From positions 1-25,866 of the forward strand of contig FTLJ01000589.1 of assembly GCA_900155495.1 (NCBI GenBank): DNA of 25,866 nucleotides, given 5' to 3'. Source of the DNA: Porogramme epimiltina (taxonomy: Eukaryota > Basidiomycota > Agaricomycetes > Polyporales > Polyporaceae). Numbering within the stretch: position 1 is the first letter of the stretch; every line of letters starts with the position of its first letter. Positions 1 through 10,383 of this stretch are shown here, in pieces. The translations under genes were made by a program, and so were the position numbers. The notes beneath the pieces are model-generated. The model was not told where the DNA came from. It worked only from the letters and a program-made list of their open reading frames with translations, and made no database searches.

Positions 1-984
1 CCCGGTCCCAGGCGACCGTGCGCGAGGCCCTCTGTGGTGCCTCCCCAACTGTTCCTCTCTCCCCCCCCTCTGCCATGACTGGTGCATGACTGCACGTCTA
101 CGACTGTATGACCCGTACGACCGCAGGAACGGGTGACTCCAACCCCGATTACATTATCTTTTGCTGTCCTCGCCTCATGTGTCCCTCGCCTCTGTTGTCG
201 CCGTCAGCTAGCGTGTGTATCGTATAGGAAAGCGTACTCCTGCGCTGCTCACTTGTACTCGCATTGTTTTCCGCTGTGCATCTGTTTTCCAAACTTTGTA
301 ATATTATCTCTATCTGTGCTCGCACTCGGGTCTCCTGCTGTCTCCCTCTGCGTGCCCATACGTCCGCCGTGTGCTCGAATTCTCGGCAGTGAAACCTCAG
401 CAAAACCTGCAAACTGCGTAATGAGGCGAGACAAGCTCGCGCTAGCGACGCACGGCCACCGGGGAGCGGAGCGAGCACAGGGCTGGGATTGTGTGGCTAA
501 AACCCGGCAGGGCGGCTCGCCCTGGGGGTGCGCTGGAGGTGCGGGTCCATACCGTTGCGCAGAAGTTTAAAGGGGGTACATAGAGCATATATATACTAGC
601 TATAACAGGATGTGCGTCTACAGGGATGAGGACGAGGAAAGATGTGCTATGTAGTGACTGGGGAAGAGCCTGGAGGTTCCCTGGACATCCTCGTAATGCC
701 CCACTTCTAGAGAATCGGATTGGCGTGCGGACCCGCATCGCCGCTCAAGGAACCAAGTTCCTCCATCATTCATTAATATTATGTATGCGCCCCGTCACCA
801 TGAGCATTGAGCGCTTCTATGACTGATGGAATTTTTCCAATGACACCATCTCCGAGAGAATCGGCTCGATCTTGCTACCGCCATGCGTGCCTGCGATAGC
901 CCCCCGCACTGTCCCTGCCGTCTCTCTCCCCACCTGCCTTGAGCACAGCGTATCCTTAGAACCTCTGCATACTACCAAGACGGG
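1..984. other. Upstream flank, no supported gene
   Basis: No gene can be supported here. A 145-codon plus-strand reading frame (133-570) and overlapping minus-strand frames exist, but none shows a recognisable domain, an intron pattern or a second copy in the window for comparison. The last ~30 bases before gene A resemble the bases just before the ATGs of genes B and C (a gcata-cta/cca-cc pattern at about 968-984). This is the only part likely to belong to gene A's 5' untranslated region. A TA-rich stretch lies at about 580-605. Confidence 0.5.
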
Positions 985-3900
985 ATGGATACAGATGTTC
1001 ATATGGCGACGCCAGTGAGCGACGATGATGGTTACGCCCCGTCGCAAGGCATCTTACCCGCGCTACAGGAGATATCTGGAAACTCTGGGGCAAGCGGCCC
1101 TGGGGCATCTAACGCACCATCCAAGAACGTGCGTGTGATACTTGACCCTCCAGATCGCCTAAACCCTCCACTGACAAAGGGTGCAAATATCATAGCCCCG
1201 CAAAAGTTCGAATCGCTCCCTTCGCAGTCAAGGATCTCCTTCAATGTCCGAGAAACCTGATCCTACGCATGCGAAAAGTGAGGGTCATTCGAAGGTGGAG
1301 CTGGAAGCGGGCATAGAACGAGCTTCCGAGCCGGTGAGCGATTCCTCTTGATGCCATTGCAGGAGTTCGAGGGCGCATCCTCACGTTAGTTGACGGTCCT
1401 ACTGTCTACAGACTGCTGTACCTTCCGTGGAGAAGGCCGTCGCTTTGCACGGCCAGGCTCCTAATACCCTACTAGCTGGTAGCAACGCACTCGACGTATG
1501 TTTTAACGTGCTCAACTACTCGATTCACATCGCACTCACATTCCAAGCAGGATCACGATGCAAACAATGGGGGCTCGCCCGTAGTACCAGAGAATACAGA
1601 TCTACATCCACCGGAGAAGAAACTTAACTCACCACAATCTGTGGGTGAGAATGCAGTACGTTCAGGGGCAGATATTTCCTTTAGGGATCCATGTTGACCA
1701 TACCCCTATGTCGATAGGTTCAGCAAACTGTGGAAAGGAGTCATAATTCGAGACCGGGTGGTATCCAATCCGCAAGTGTTGGGAGGGATACGATATCGAT
1801 GACCACTCTTCGGATACTGATGGTTCCCCTCGAAGAGTGAAGAGATGGAGGACGCTAAACCGTGGTCCAAGATTACGAAGACGGTCGAAAGATACAGCGA
1901 GGAGACGATTGAACAGTGGAACAAAGAGATAGATGGTCTCCTCACCTTTGTACGCTCCACCTAATGCGCTACGCTGCTATCTCGCGTATTAACTAATATG
2001 CGCTACGACAGGCGGGTCTCTTCTCGGCAATCCTAACCGCTTTCAACGTTCAGTCCTACCCCCTCCTCCAGCTCTCGCCTGCAGATCAGACGAACACTAT
2101 ACTAGCCAGCATCTCAGCCCAGCTCGAGAGCTTCCGGCTCAACCCGTCGTTCATCAACTCGACCCAGCCCGCATTCAATCTCTCATCTCCGCCGCAGCCG
2201 TTCAAAGCGCCTCTCTATGCAATATGGCTCAACGCTCTGTGGTTCACGAGTCTCGTCTTCAGTCTCGCGTCGGCCATGATCGGGATCATTGTCAAGCAGT
2301 GGCTCAAAGAGTACAGCGCCGGACTCTACGAACACTCGCGGGACATTGCGCGCCGTCGACAGTACCGGTATGGCAACCTGGAGAAATGGCGTGTCGGGGT
2401 AATCGTCGCAATTATCCCTGTGCTGCTCCTTATCGCTGCGGTCCTCTTCCTCGCGGGGCTCCTCATCCTCCTCTACAACACCCACGATACTGTGGCCCGG
2501 GTGGTATCCGTGTTCGTTGGATTCCTCTTCCTCTTTGTCACTCTAACAACCATACTCCCCGCAATATCTCGGTCTTGCTGCTATTACTCTCCACAAGCAC
2601 GCGCCGTTTTCAGCCTGAGGAACGGCGTCACAACTCTTTCAAAACAAACATTCTTTCTGGCCTTCATGGTACTTGTCATAGTGCCTCTCTATCTAGTCGT
2701 GTGGGTTATAGACAGTTCTGACCTGCCCGACCCCATGGAAGCTTATCACGATGTTCGTGAATGGATGTTTGAAATGTTCACTCGCTGGGTGCCCGTCCTC
2801 GTCTGGCGTAGTGGCGAAGAATCCTCCCAGTCAGAAGCTGCAGCCCTCGACCTCGACATCCTCCTCACCGCATACTCCGCTACCCTCGACACCACCACTA
2901 TCGATGCTTCTATCGCCGCCTGCACTTCAGACGGAGTGGGCCTTGAGTTCTGGAGGAATTACATTCACAGAATGGAGACAACTATCGTCGACCGATCCGG
3001 CCAATGGAAGAGCTTGCCAAAGCGTGTTCATGACGTCTTCAGGAAGGCTGTACAACAAATGGTTCAAAGCCCAGATGTCGCACGCGGCGACCTGCAGGGA
3101 ATGATATCACAAGACAGAATAACAGCAATGCGCGTTTTCGGGTTGGAGGAACAGGATTCAGAGAAGTCCAAGGTTCTATGCAGCCTGTGGAGCACCCTTG
3201 ATTTCACAGGCGACTTGCAGGCCCGCGCTATGGCGCTCGTATCTATGTGCATCAAGGCGAACACCAGAGAGGCGAATGAAGCATTTTCCAGTTTGTGTGG
3301 ATACGAGGGCATTTACGCCATACACGATCCCGTCACCTGTAGGATTGGTATGCATCATTGGCACTGTCCGCCAGCGGGACATACTGATTAACAAACTTGG
3401 GGTGTTAGTCGTGGTCGCGGTGGCCCACAGGTTACACTCATTCGTCGATAACCCCCGCCTCGGTTCCCCCCATCCGCAGCGGCACGTCGAGTGGGAGCTG
3501 GAAAATGCGATCTTACCCCCTCTACACATCATCGAGAAGCTGGTTAGGGCTTGTGCAGTCTCAAACGGGCTTGCGGGCATTGAACCATTAGTCGCTGATG
3601 CACTAGGCTTAGTGCAGAAATTTTTGCTGGGAATAGATTGGGATAGTCCCCAGAGGAACCTGCAAGGGGAGAGCTCTTCTTTCGGGAGCATCCTCAAGGT
3701 GGTCGCGCGCATTCACGGCAACGAGCACACTCGGGATCTGGTTACCCCTTCCCTGGTAGAATCCCTGGTAACTACCGGCAAGATTCGTATGTGCATCGTG
3801 CATTCCGCGATTTTCTGGCCTCTAACTTTGCATACAGTCGTACAGGCCGCCACGGATAGCTTGCGCGCCTCCGTCGATAACCTTCGCCTCGGCTCCCACC

Positions 3901-6483
3901 ATCCGCAACGAAACGTCGAATGGGAGCTGAAATATGGGATCTTGCCCTTTGTACGCAACATCAGGGCGCTGATTAGGACTCGCGTAGTCTCGGCCGTGCT
4001 CGCGGGCATTGGACCATTAGTCGCTGATGCATTGGGCTTGGTGCAGAAAATCCTGCTGGGAATAGATTGGGATAGCTCCGAGAGAAACCTGCCAGGGGAG
4101 AGCTATTTCTTCGGGAGTATCCTCGAGGTGGTCACAAGCATGCACCGCAACGAGCACACCCGGGACCCGATCACCCCAGCATTGGTCGAAGCCCTAGAAA
4201 AGACTTGTGGAGCGAGTATGTGCGTTATACATCCCGCGATTTTCTCCCCTCTAATTTCGCATACAGTCGTACAGGCCGTCACGGATAGCTTGCGCGCCTC
4301 CGACGATAATCCCCGCCTCGGTTCCCCCCATCCGCAGCGGCACGTCGAGTGGGAGCTGGACAGCGTGATCTTACCCCCTCTACGCATCATCGAGAAGCTG
4401 GTTAGGGCTTGTGCAGTCTCAAACGGGCTCGGGGGCGTTGAGCCACTAGTCACTGATGCACTGAGCGTGGTGCAGAAATTCCTGCTTGGAATAGATTGGG
4501 CCCATAGTCCCCAGAGAGACCCGCGAGGGGAGGGCTTTTCTTTTGAGAGTATCCTCGAGGTGGTCGCGCGCATGCACGGCAACGAGCACACCCAGGACCC
4601 GATTACCCCAGCATTGGTCGAAGCCCTAGAAAAGACTTGCGGGGCGGGTATGTGCATCATGTATCCCGTTTTCTCATCACTAACTTTGCGTACAGTTTTG
4701 CAAGCCAATGCAAACAGTTTGCGCGCTTCCGTCAAGAATCCTTGCCTCGGCTCTCCCCAACCACAACGACACGTCGAATGGGAGCTGCGCTTTGTGATCG
4801 TGCCATCACTACATACTATCAAGAAGCTGCTAGAGAATCGCATAGTTGCAGATGCACCCGCAGGCATCGAACCATTGGTCACCGATGCACTGGGCGTGGT
4901 GCAGAAATTCCTGCTGGGAATAGATTGGGATAGTCCCGAGAGAAACTTGCCAGGGGAGAGCTATTTTTTCGGGAGGATCCTCAAGGTGGTCGCGCGCATT
5001 CACGGCAACGAGCACGCTCGGGGTCTAGTCACCTCTTCCCTGGGAGAAGCCCTGGTAAAGACCGGCAAGATTCGTATGTGCATCGTGCATCCCACACGCG
5101 ATTTTCTCGCATCTAACGTTGCATACAGTTTCACAGACCGCCACGGATAGCTTGCGCGCCTCCGTCGATAACCCCCGCCTCGGCTCCCCCCATCCGCAAC
5201 GAAACGTCAAATGGGAGCTAGACAATGTGATCTCGCCCCCTTTACACTTCATAGAGAATCTGGTTGGGAATCGCGCAGTCTTAAACGGGCTCACGGGCAT
5301 TGAGCCATTAGTCGTTGATGCACTGTGCTTGGTGCAGACATTCCTGCTGGGGATGGATTGGAATAGCCCCGAGAGGAACCTGTGGGGGGAGATCAGGTCT
5401 TACAGGGAGACCCTCGAGGTTACTGCACGGATTCACGGCAACGAGAACACCCGGGACCTGATCACCCCTACATTGGTCCAAGCCCTGGTAACGACCGGCA
5501 AAATTCGTACGTGGATCGTGCATTCCTCACCCGATTCTCGCCTCTAACTTCGCATACAGTTTCACAGACCGCCACGGATAGCTTGCGCGCCTCCGTCGAT
5601 AACCCCCGCCTCGGCTCCCCCCATCCGCAGCGAAACGTCGAATGGGAGCTGCACAATGTGATCTTGCCCCCTCTACGCATCATCGGGGCGCTGGTTGGGA
5701 CTCGCGCAGTCTCAAACGGGCTCGCGGGGATTGAACCATCAGTTGCTGATGCACTGAGCCTGGTGCAGACATTCCTGCTGGGGATGGATTGGAGTACTCC
5801 CGAGAGGAACTTGGCCAAGGAGAGCTATCATTACAGGCAGATCCTCGAGGCTATCACGCAGATTCACGGCAACGAGCGCATCCGGGATCTGATCACCCCT
5901 TCCTTGATCGAAGCCCTGGTAGCGGTCGGCAAGACTAGTACGTCCATCGTGTATCCCGCGTGCGATTTTCTCGCATCTAACTTTGCATACAGTCGCTCAG
6001 GTCGCCACGGATAGCTTGCGCACGTCCGTTGACAACCCCCTCCCCTGCTCCCCCCATCCGCAACGAAGGGTTGAATGGGAGCTGGACGATGTGATGTTAC
6101 CCCCTCTACGCATCATCGGGGCGCTGGTTGGGACTCGCGCAGTTTCAGACGCGCTCGGGGGCATTGAACCATTAGTCGCTGATGCATTAGGCTTGGTACA
6201 GGCATTCCTGCAGGGGAGGGATTGGAATAGCCCCGAGATAAGTCTGTGGATGGAGAGCATCTATTACCTGTGGTCCCTCGAGGTTATCGCGGAGATTCAC
6301 GGCAACGAGCACACCCGGGACTTGATCACCCCTACCTTGGTCGAAACCCTGACAAGCGCGTTTTCCCGCCTCATCGGCGAGGACGACTGGGAGCACACCG
6401 CGTTGACAGAGCGGGGAGTACAGCAGTCCAGAGATATGCTGGTCCAACTGCGCTCCACAGTCGGTATATCGAGTTCGTCTTGA
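985..6483 (+). CDS. DUF6535-type membrane protein with seven C-terminal exon-encoded repeats (gene A)
   Basis: Function unknown. Proposed exons: 985-1014, 1069-1128, 1196-1333, 1412-1495, 1551-1655, 1718-1771, 1836-1949, 2012-3347, 3409-3786, 3838-4215, 4267-4647, 4696-5073, 5129-5506, 5560-5937, 5993-6483. They sum to 4683 nt, a 1560-aa protein. Residues 1-~155 are low-complexity and Ser/Pro-rich. The DUF6535 core starts at an amphipathic segment (AKPWSKITKTVERYSEET) and runs into about five membrane segments near 196-216, 271-290, 323-350, 359-380 and 408-428. A highly conserved loop (GIIVKQWLKEY, then RDIARRRQYRY) lies between the second and third. Residues ~641-1560 are seven ~126-aa repeats. 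The start was chosen because all three copies begin M-(9 residues) followed by a GTGAG donor. The sixth intron (1772-1835) needs a GC donor (GCAAGT) and an AAG acceptor, and an exon found in genes B and C is missing. Family identification is confident; exact 5' splicing is inferred from comparison. Confidence 0.85.
1772..1835 (+). other. Proposed GC-AG intron of gene A
   Basis: At the place where genes B and C have a GTGAGT donor, gene A reads GCAAGT, the usual consensus for minor GC-AG introns. A branch-like ACTGAT lies near 1816-1821 and the acceptor is CGAAG. Splicing here joins ...PGGIQS to SEEMEDAKPW in frame. No GT donor that I tried gives an open join, so this is the only model I found that keeps gene A intact. 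Confidence 0.55.
3409..6483 (+). repeat. Seven tandem repeat-exon cassettes in gene A
   Basis: Units lie at 3409-3786, 3838-4215, 4267-4647, 4696-5073, 5129-5506, 5560-5937 and 5993-6483. Units 1-6 are 378 nt (unit 3 is 381) and both ends are phase 1, so any unit can be gained, lost or skipped without changing frame. Recurrent protein motifs are NPRLGSPHPQRHVEWEL near the start, IEPLVADALGLVQKFLLGIDW in the middle and HGNEHTRDLITPALVEAL near the end. Predicted content is mainly helical. The introns between units (48-55 nt) are also alike, ending in a CTAAC-type branch site and CATACAG, so whole exon-intron cassettes were duplicated. Unit 1 has a different opening (VVAVAHRLHSF). The last unit continues into a unique tail (SAFSRLIGEDDWEH...) before the stop. 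I do not recognise the repeat as a named family; a HEAT/ARM-like solenoid is possible but unproven. Confidence 0.9.
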
Positions 6484-9400
6484 GCACACCATAAGGTTTC
6501 GGCCGCGTGCGTGTGAACGCCCTCGACAGGTGCGTTGAGCTCTGCATTTTACCGATCCGTGCTCACATCCGTCTCGCAGTGCATCACCTACGTGTACTAC
6601 TTCTCTGAAAATGCCACAACATCTCCTAGACTCCTTGTATCTAGATTTTCTCCCTCTCACCCCGACACTTGTCTCGTTGTCGATGGTTCCCTCGTGTACT
6701 CTTTTCAACACCCCGGCTTGCTGTTGTCAGCTACAATATCTTCCATAATATATGTTCCTGCTTCTTGGGACACACCGCCACCACGGTACCTCAAGTTGCT
6801 GCATGCGTGACCCTTGTCTGTCAATGCCCCCAACTCAGAATTTACTGAGTGGCACCGATACGATACCCCCGACTACACAGCTATGCCGTCCCGTGAAAAA
6901 AGCCTTCCCCCGAACCCTCTCCGCATTGCGAAATGAGGACCCTCCTCAGCTTCTCAACCTCTTTCGACTCATCCGGCCGGCGCTGTAACCAACTTTCAGG
7001 ACATGCTCTACGGCGCTGTCGTAAATCCCACGTCAAGGTTATATGTCAGAACACGAGTTGCGGGCTTGACGGCAGGTTCGGAAGCGGATAGCACCCGATG
7101 GCGCCGCTGGAGCCCGAGCCATACTAGCAACCAGCCTGAGATGGGCGGGAAGTGCCTGTGTGCACGTGTGTGCTTTGCAGAGCCCGCGGCGACTGGTGCG
7201 CACTTGTTTTGACGTGCTGGTGTGCTGGGCCGGACGGATACGAGAGGGGAGAATGTGAGGACTGCAATCGACTGCTGCCCGAGCCCGCCGATTCGGTACA
7301 CACGGCGTACGGCGGGGCACGAGGCAGTAGTCTTCGATGGTGTTGGATGGGAATACACCGCAACGACCGCATATCAGGGCTACGCAGCACGGCGAGCTAC
7401 CATATAGCGCAAGCGAACGGAAGAATGCGCACAAGCACTGGTACAGTATTTGCAGGGCGTGTTTTGACGGACACGGTCATCTTCGAAGGAGAGCAGGCTA
7501 GTAGCTAAAACGGCACAGCCCGGGGCTGGGATGTGATCTGGAGGAGGACCACGGAAACGTTCTAGATCTGCGACTGATGTATTCAGCTGGAAAATAGCAT
7601 ACAAGGTGCAAACAGGCATCCCGAAGCAACGGCAGGTAGGTAAGAGTCACGTTTGCCGGGACACGGCGGAAGAGGAAGACAGGACATTGGCGACGGAGGG
7701 TGAAGGTGAACACAGGCAGGGCATCTGGTGGAAGAGAGAAAGCGGGACGCAGGATGGGCCACAAGACAGGGTCCTGCTTGACTGTGCGGCGGAGGAGACC
7801 GGGGGAGAAAGGTAGCGAAGCAGGGGGCGGACACAGAAGGTGGAAGGCGACACACCGGGAGGCTGAACGATCCTTGTTCCACTACTGACAGGGGCATCAT
7901 TCGGCACACCAGCATCCCAGGAAACATGTAGGGGCAGAGCGGGGCTGAGGGAGAGCTCAGAGACGGGACACGGGTGGGGATGTCCGGTGAAGGAGGTTGC
8001 TTGCTACTGGTAGATAGGAGAGGACAGGCGTATAAGCAGCTTGCGAAGAACGGTGGAGCAGAACAGAAAGGCAGCTTGCTCACTGTTCGCGTCGGGCCAA
8101 GGGGACTTTCGACGCCGTTGGGGAGGCCGCACGGCGCGGGCTGCGGCTCAGGCCAGTGGTCGCAGTGGTCGTGAGCGAGTCAGAGTCAGAGCAGCGGACG
8201 GCGGCCCGGGAGCCAGGCACCAGGCACAGACTTGCCTGGCGTCCACCCTGCCCGACCCTCCCGAGCCCGTCACATCTCCTCAACCTCAACGCCAGCTGCT
8301 CCTCTTTCCCTCCTCGCACGATTTCACTCCATACCATGCTGGACCGTCGTCGGTACTCCACATCACCGGCACCTGTCGCGGCCTCGAACCCTCGACCAAT
8401 CAAACTGGACCTCTCCTGTCGCCATGGGTTTTTACGCATCTGCCCACCCCTTCCAGCGCCATCCTTATTCGCCCCTACCACGCACCGCTGTGCTACCTGC
8501 TTCTCCCCACCTACATCCTCTTCTCTTCTCTCTGAAGACGCCCACTATCTCAACACGCCACCAATCCAAGCACCACGTCAGAGGCAGAATCCTTGGATGC
8601 AGAGGCAAAGGGCGCCCGCGAGCGGCTCGTTTGTTGCCCCTGCGACGTTCTTGTGCGCCGCCCCGCAGGGAAACAGACCATTTCTATTCGTGAAGGGAGA
8701 TGGGCTGTCATAGAGATACAGACTGGTGCGTGTGATATATCCTTCTGTTCCTGTCCGCGCTCAAGATGAATCAGGCCAACACCCTCGCTCTCTACGTACC
8801 ACTCATAAAGACCGACAATGTTGAGTACAAGGTCAATTAAGTCACCTTTCGATGGACCGAGAGACCGTCTTGTCTGCCGTATGTACCACTTCCTCGTTTC
8901 GCGTCTGTCTCACCAACTCTCCTCCTAGTTGTCCCCCGCCATCATACACAACATCCCGGGACCATTCGTCCGGTCTTTTGCCAAGAACCATCTCGGATGA
9001 GCACGGAAACCTTTTCAACCACAGCTCCTCCTCGCCGAGATCGCATCCTACCGGATGAACGCGAACGACATGGAACCGTCCGACATGGCGAGGTGCCGCA
9101 CACGTATGCTGTAGGAAGAGGAATTCTAAGCTCTTAGACGACTGGCGTCAGCTAGCAATGGTGAAGTGGTTCGTGTCTGAGAACGTACAGCAAGTCGCGT
9201 AGATGCTACAGTATCTATCTTGGTACAACACGTGGACGTGCAGGGCAGGTGAGTGTGTTACACCGTTTCCCCAGCTACCCGCATGACTCAGTATCCATAC
9301 CCGTCGTTCGACCTTGCAGGCACAAACATCACTCGCGGCTCTTCTGTTGCTTCGAGATTTTTTTCAAGACGGACCCACCCACCTCATCCGGATCACCGCT

Positions 9401-10383
9401 CTCGCAAATTGGGGACAGGATTGTCTAACAGCCCCCCCTCATCTCGGGCTCCGGGCTCGCGGGTGCTCTCAAAGCGAGGCATCCACCAGAGTGCGGACGG
9501 ACCTATGGGCATCGTGGTAAGTGGCAAGCGCCCTCTTACCGCCGCCATGATGTTCACTGAGAACTAGCCAGGTCGCGATTTCGACGCCCACACAACTGAC
9601 AGTCGACAAGAGCTCGCCGAAGGTCCGGCGCACTCGATTGTCCAGTGCCCGCCCGGAGCTCAATGCCGCACCCCTCCCTCGCTTGTGGACGCTCGGCACG
9701 ACATGTCCCAAATACGCAGAACGCCCGTGCTGTAGCCGCCCCAGCATCTACGAAAGCGCCTTCCAGCTCAACGCGTCCGTGCCTCGCGCTCGGAACACCC
9801 CCACGCACGGCTCCACCACGAACCAACCTCGACATCCCCGCCCGCGCGATCTGCGATCTCCGCCGCGCCGCCGACTGCAACCTCGAGCGCCCCACCTCCG
9901 TCGTTGCCCCCTCCGACTCGGTCTGTCCGCCGCGCCGCTGCTTGAGGTCGTCGAGGCCGGCGCGCGGTCCGCAGTGATCGAATCCGGCGTGACGACCCAG
10001 CCCCCGAGGTGGTTTTCGGAGCGCGCCGTCCGGCGGCTTCGAGTGGCACGGCTCGGCCCCGAGAACGCGCTGGGCGACGACCGAGGAAGGTGGCTGGGAG
10101 GATGGATGGGGTGGCGGGATCTAGCCTGAGGGAGCACGTGCCGGGCGGGTGCCCTGGGTCCACTGCTGCCCTGCATGTGCGCCCTACGGATGGGAGGGGT
10201 GACGCTCACGGGTGAGGTTGTCTCTTCCTGCATCCGCCAGCTGTTACTCTTCCCCTCCGGCATATTCCTACTTTTACCCCCTCCGCTGCTGTTTACTGTG
10301 CAACTTCCCCCGTTCCCTATACTTATGCTTCTCGTCCCACGATCGTCCCTCTGCCTGGTCGCGCTTCACTTGTTCGATCTGTC
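6484..10383. repeat. Duplicated gene-A 3' flank, copy 1 (direct repeat of 16582-22690)
   Basis: From the stop codon of gene A onward this stretch aligns throughout with the sequence after gene B, starting at the shared ggtttcggccgcgtgcg and ending around 10383, where the two diverge. Copy 1 is about 3.9 kb. Copy 2 is about 6.1 kb, and two mobile-element insertions there account for nearly all of the difference. The first few hundred bases are probably the 3' untranslated region of gene A. Apart from the broken gene at 9158-9992 I see no supported coding sequence: longer frames such as 7583-8083 on the minus strand shift frame relative to copy 2. It carries the empty target sites GGCTGCGG (8139-8146) and ctcctcttt (near 8300-8307). 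Confidence 0.85.
9158..9992 (+). pseudogene. Broken copy of the candidate gene at 21461-22296
   Basis: This is the copy-1 counterpart of a three-exon candidate gene. The exon pieces are the same size for the first two (9158-9248 and 9320-9516, 91 and 197 nt), with introns at 9249-9319 and 9517-9567. It has two lesions relative to copy 2. A GAG codon has become TAG at 9200-9202. A net two-base insertion near 9675-9690 shifts the frame, so that a stop appears at 9733-9735 instead of at the conserved end near 9990. The second half is still readable in another frame (starting near 9645), with the same PPRTAPPRT and IPARAICDLRR motifs as copy 2, which places the frameshift. Being broken here depends on the candidate gene in copy 2 being real. 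Confidence 0.4.

Noticed and set aside
133..570. 145-codon plus-strand frame
   Set aside because: No domain, no paralog in the window and Cys-rich irregular composition; a competing minus-strand frame overlaps it.
4103..4882. 259-codon minus-strand frame opposite the repeat array, with similar ones at 3176-3712, 5468-5818 and 15942-16262
   Set aside because: They recur because the repeats recur and are antisense shadows; coding on the plus strand is supported by domain similarity and matched introns.
3409..6483. Regularly spaced repeats that could suggest a satellite or CRISPR-like array
   Set aside because: The period is ~430 bp, the repeats encode protein in frame and are separated by short spliceosomal introns; they are exon duplications in a eukaryotic gene.
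7583..8083. 166-codon minus-strand frame, with a partner at 17760-18329
   Set aside because: The two duplicates shift frame relative to each other after small indels and the composition is low-complexity Pro/Ser; likely chance in conserved flank DNA.
8400..8693. Frame beginning MGFYASAHPFQRHP, repeated at 20722-21066
   Set aside because: Copies differ by a one-base indel that changes the frame near codon 64, and differences do not favour third positions, so coding is not supported.
8766..9126. Possible gene start MNQANTLALYV near 8766 and 21063
   Set aside because: Protein-like at first, but stops follow within about 25-30 codons. The putative acceptor differs between copies (tttcg in copy 1, tttag in copy 2), and I could not join it to a downstream exon.
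9748..10263. 171-codon minus-strand Arg/Ser/Pro-rich frame opposite the candidate gene
   Set aside because: Typical chance frame in GC-rich sequence; the shared splice sites lie on the plus strand.
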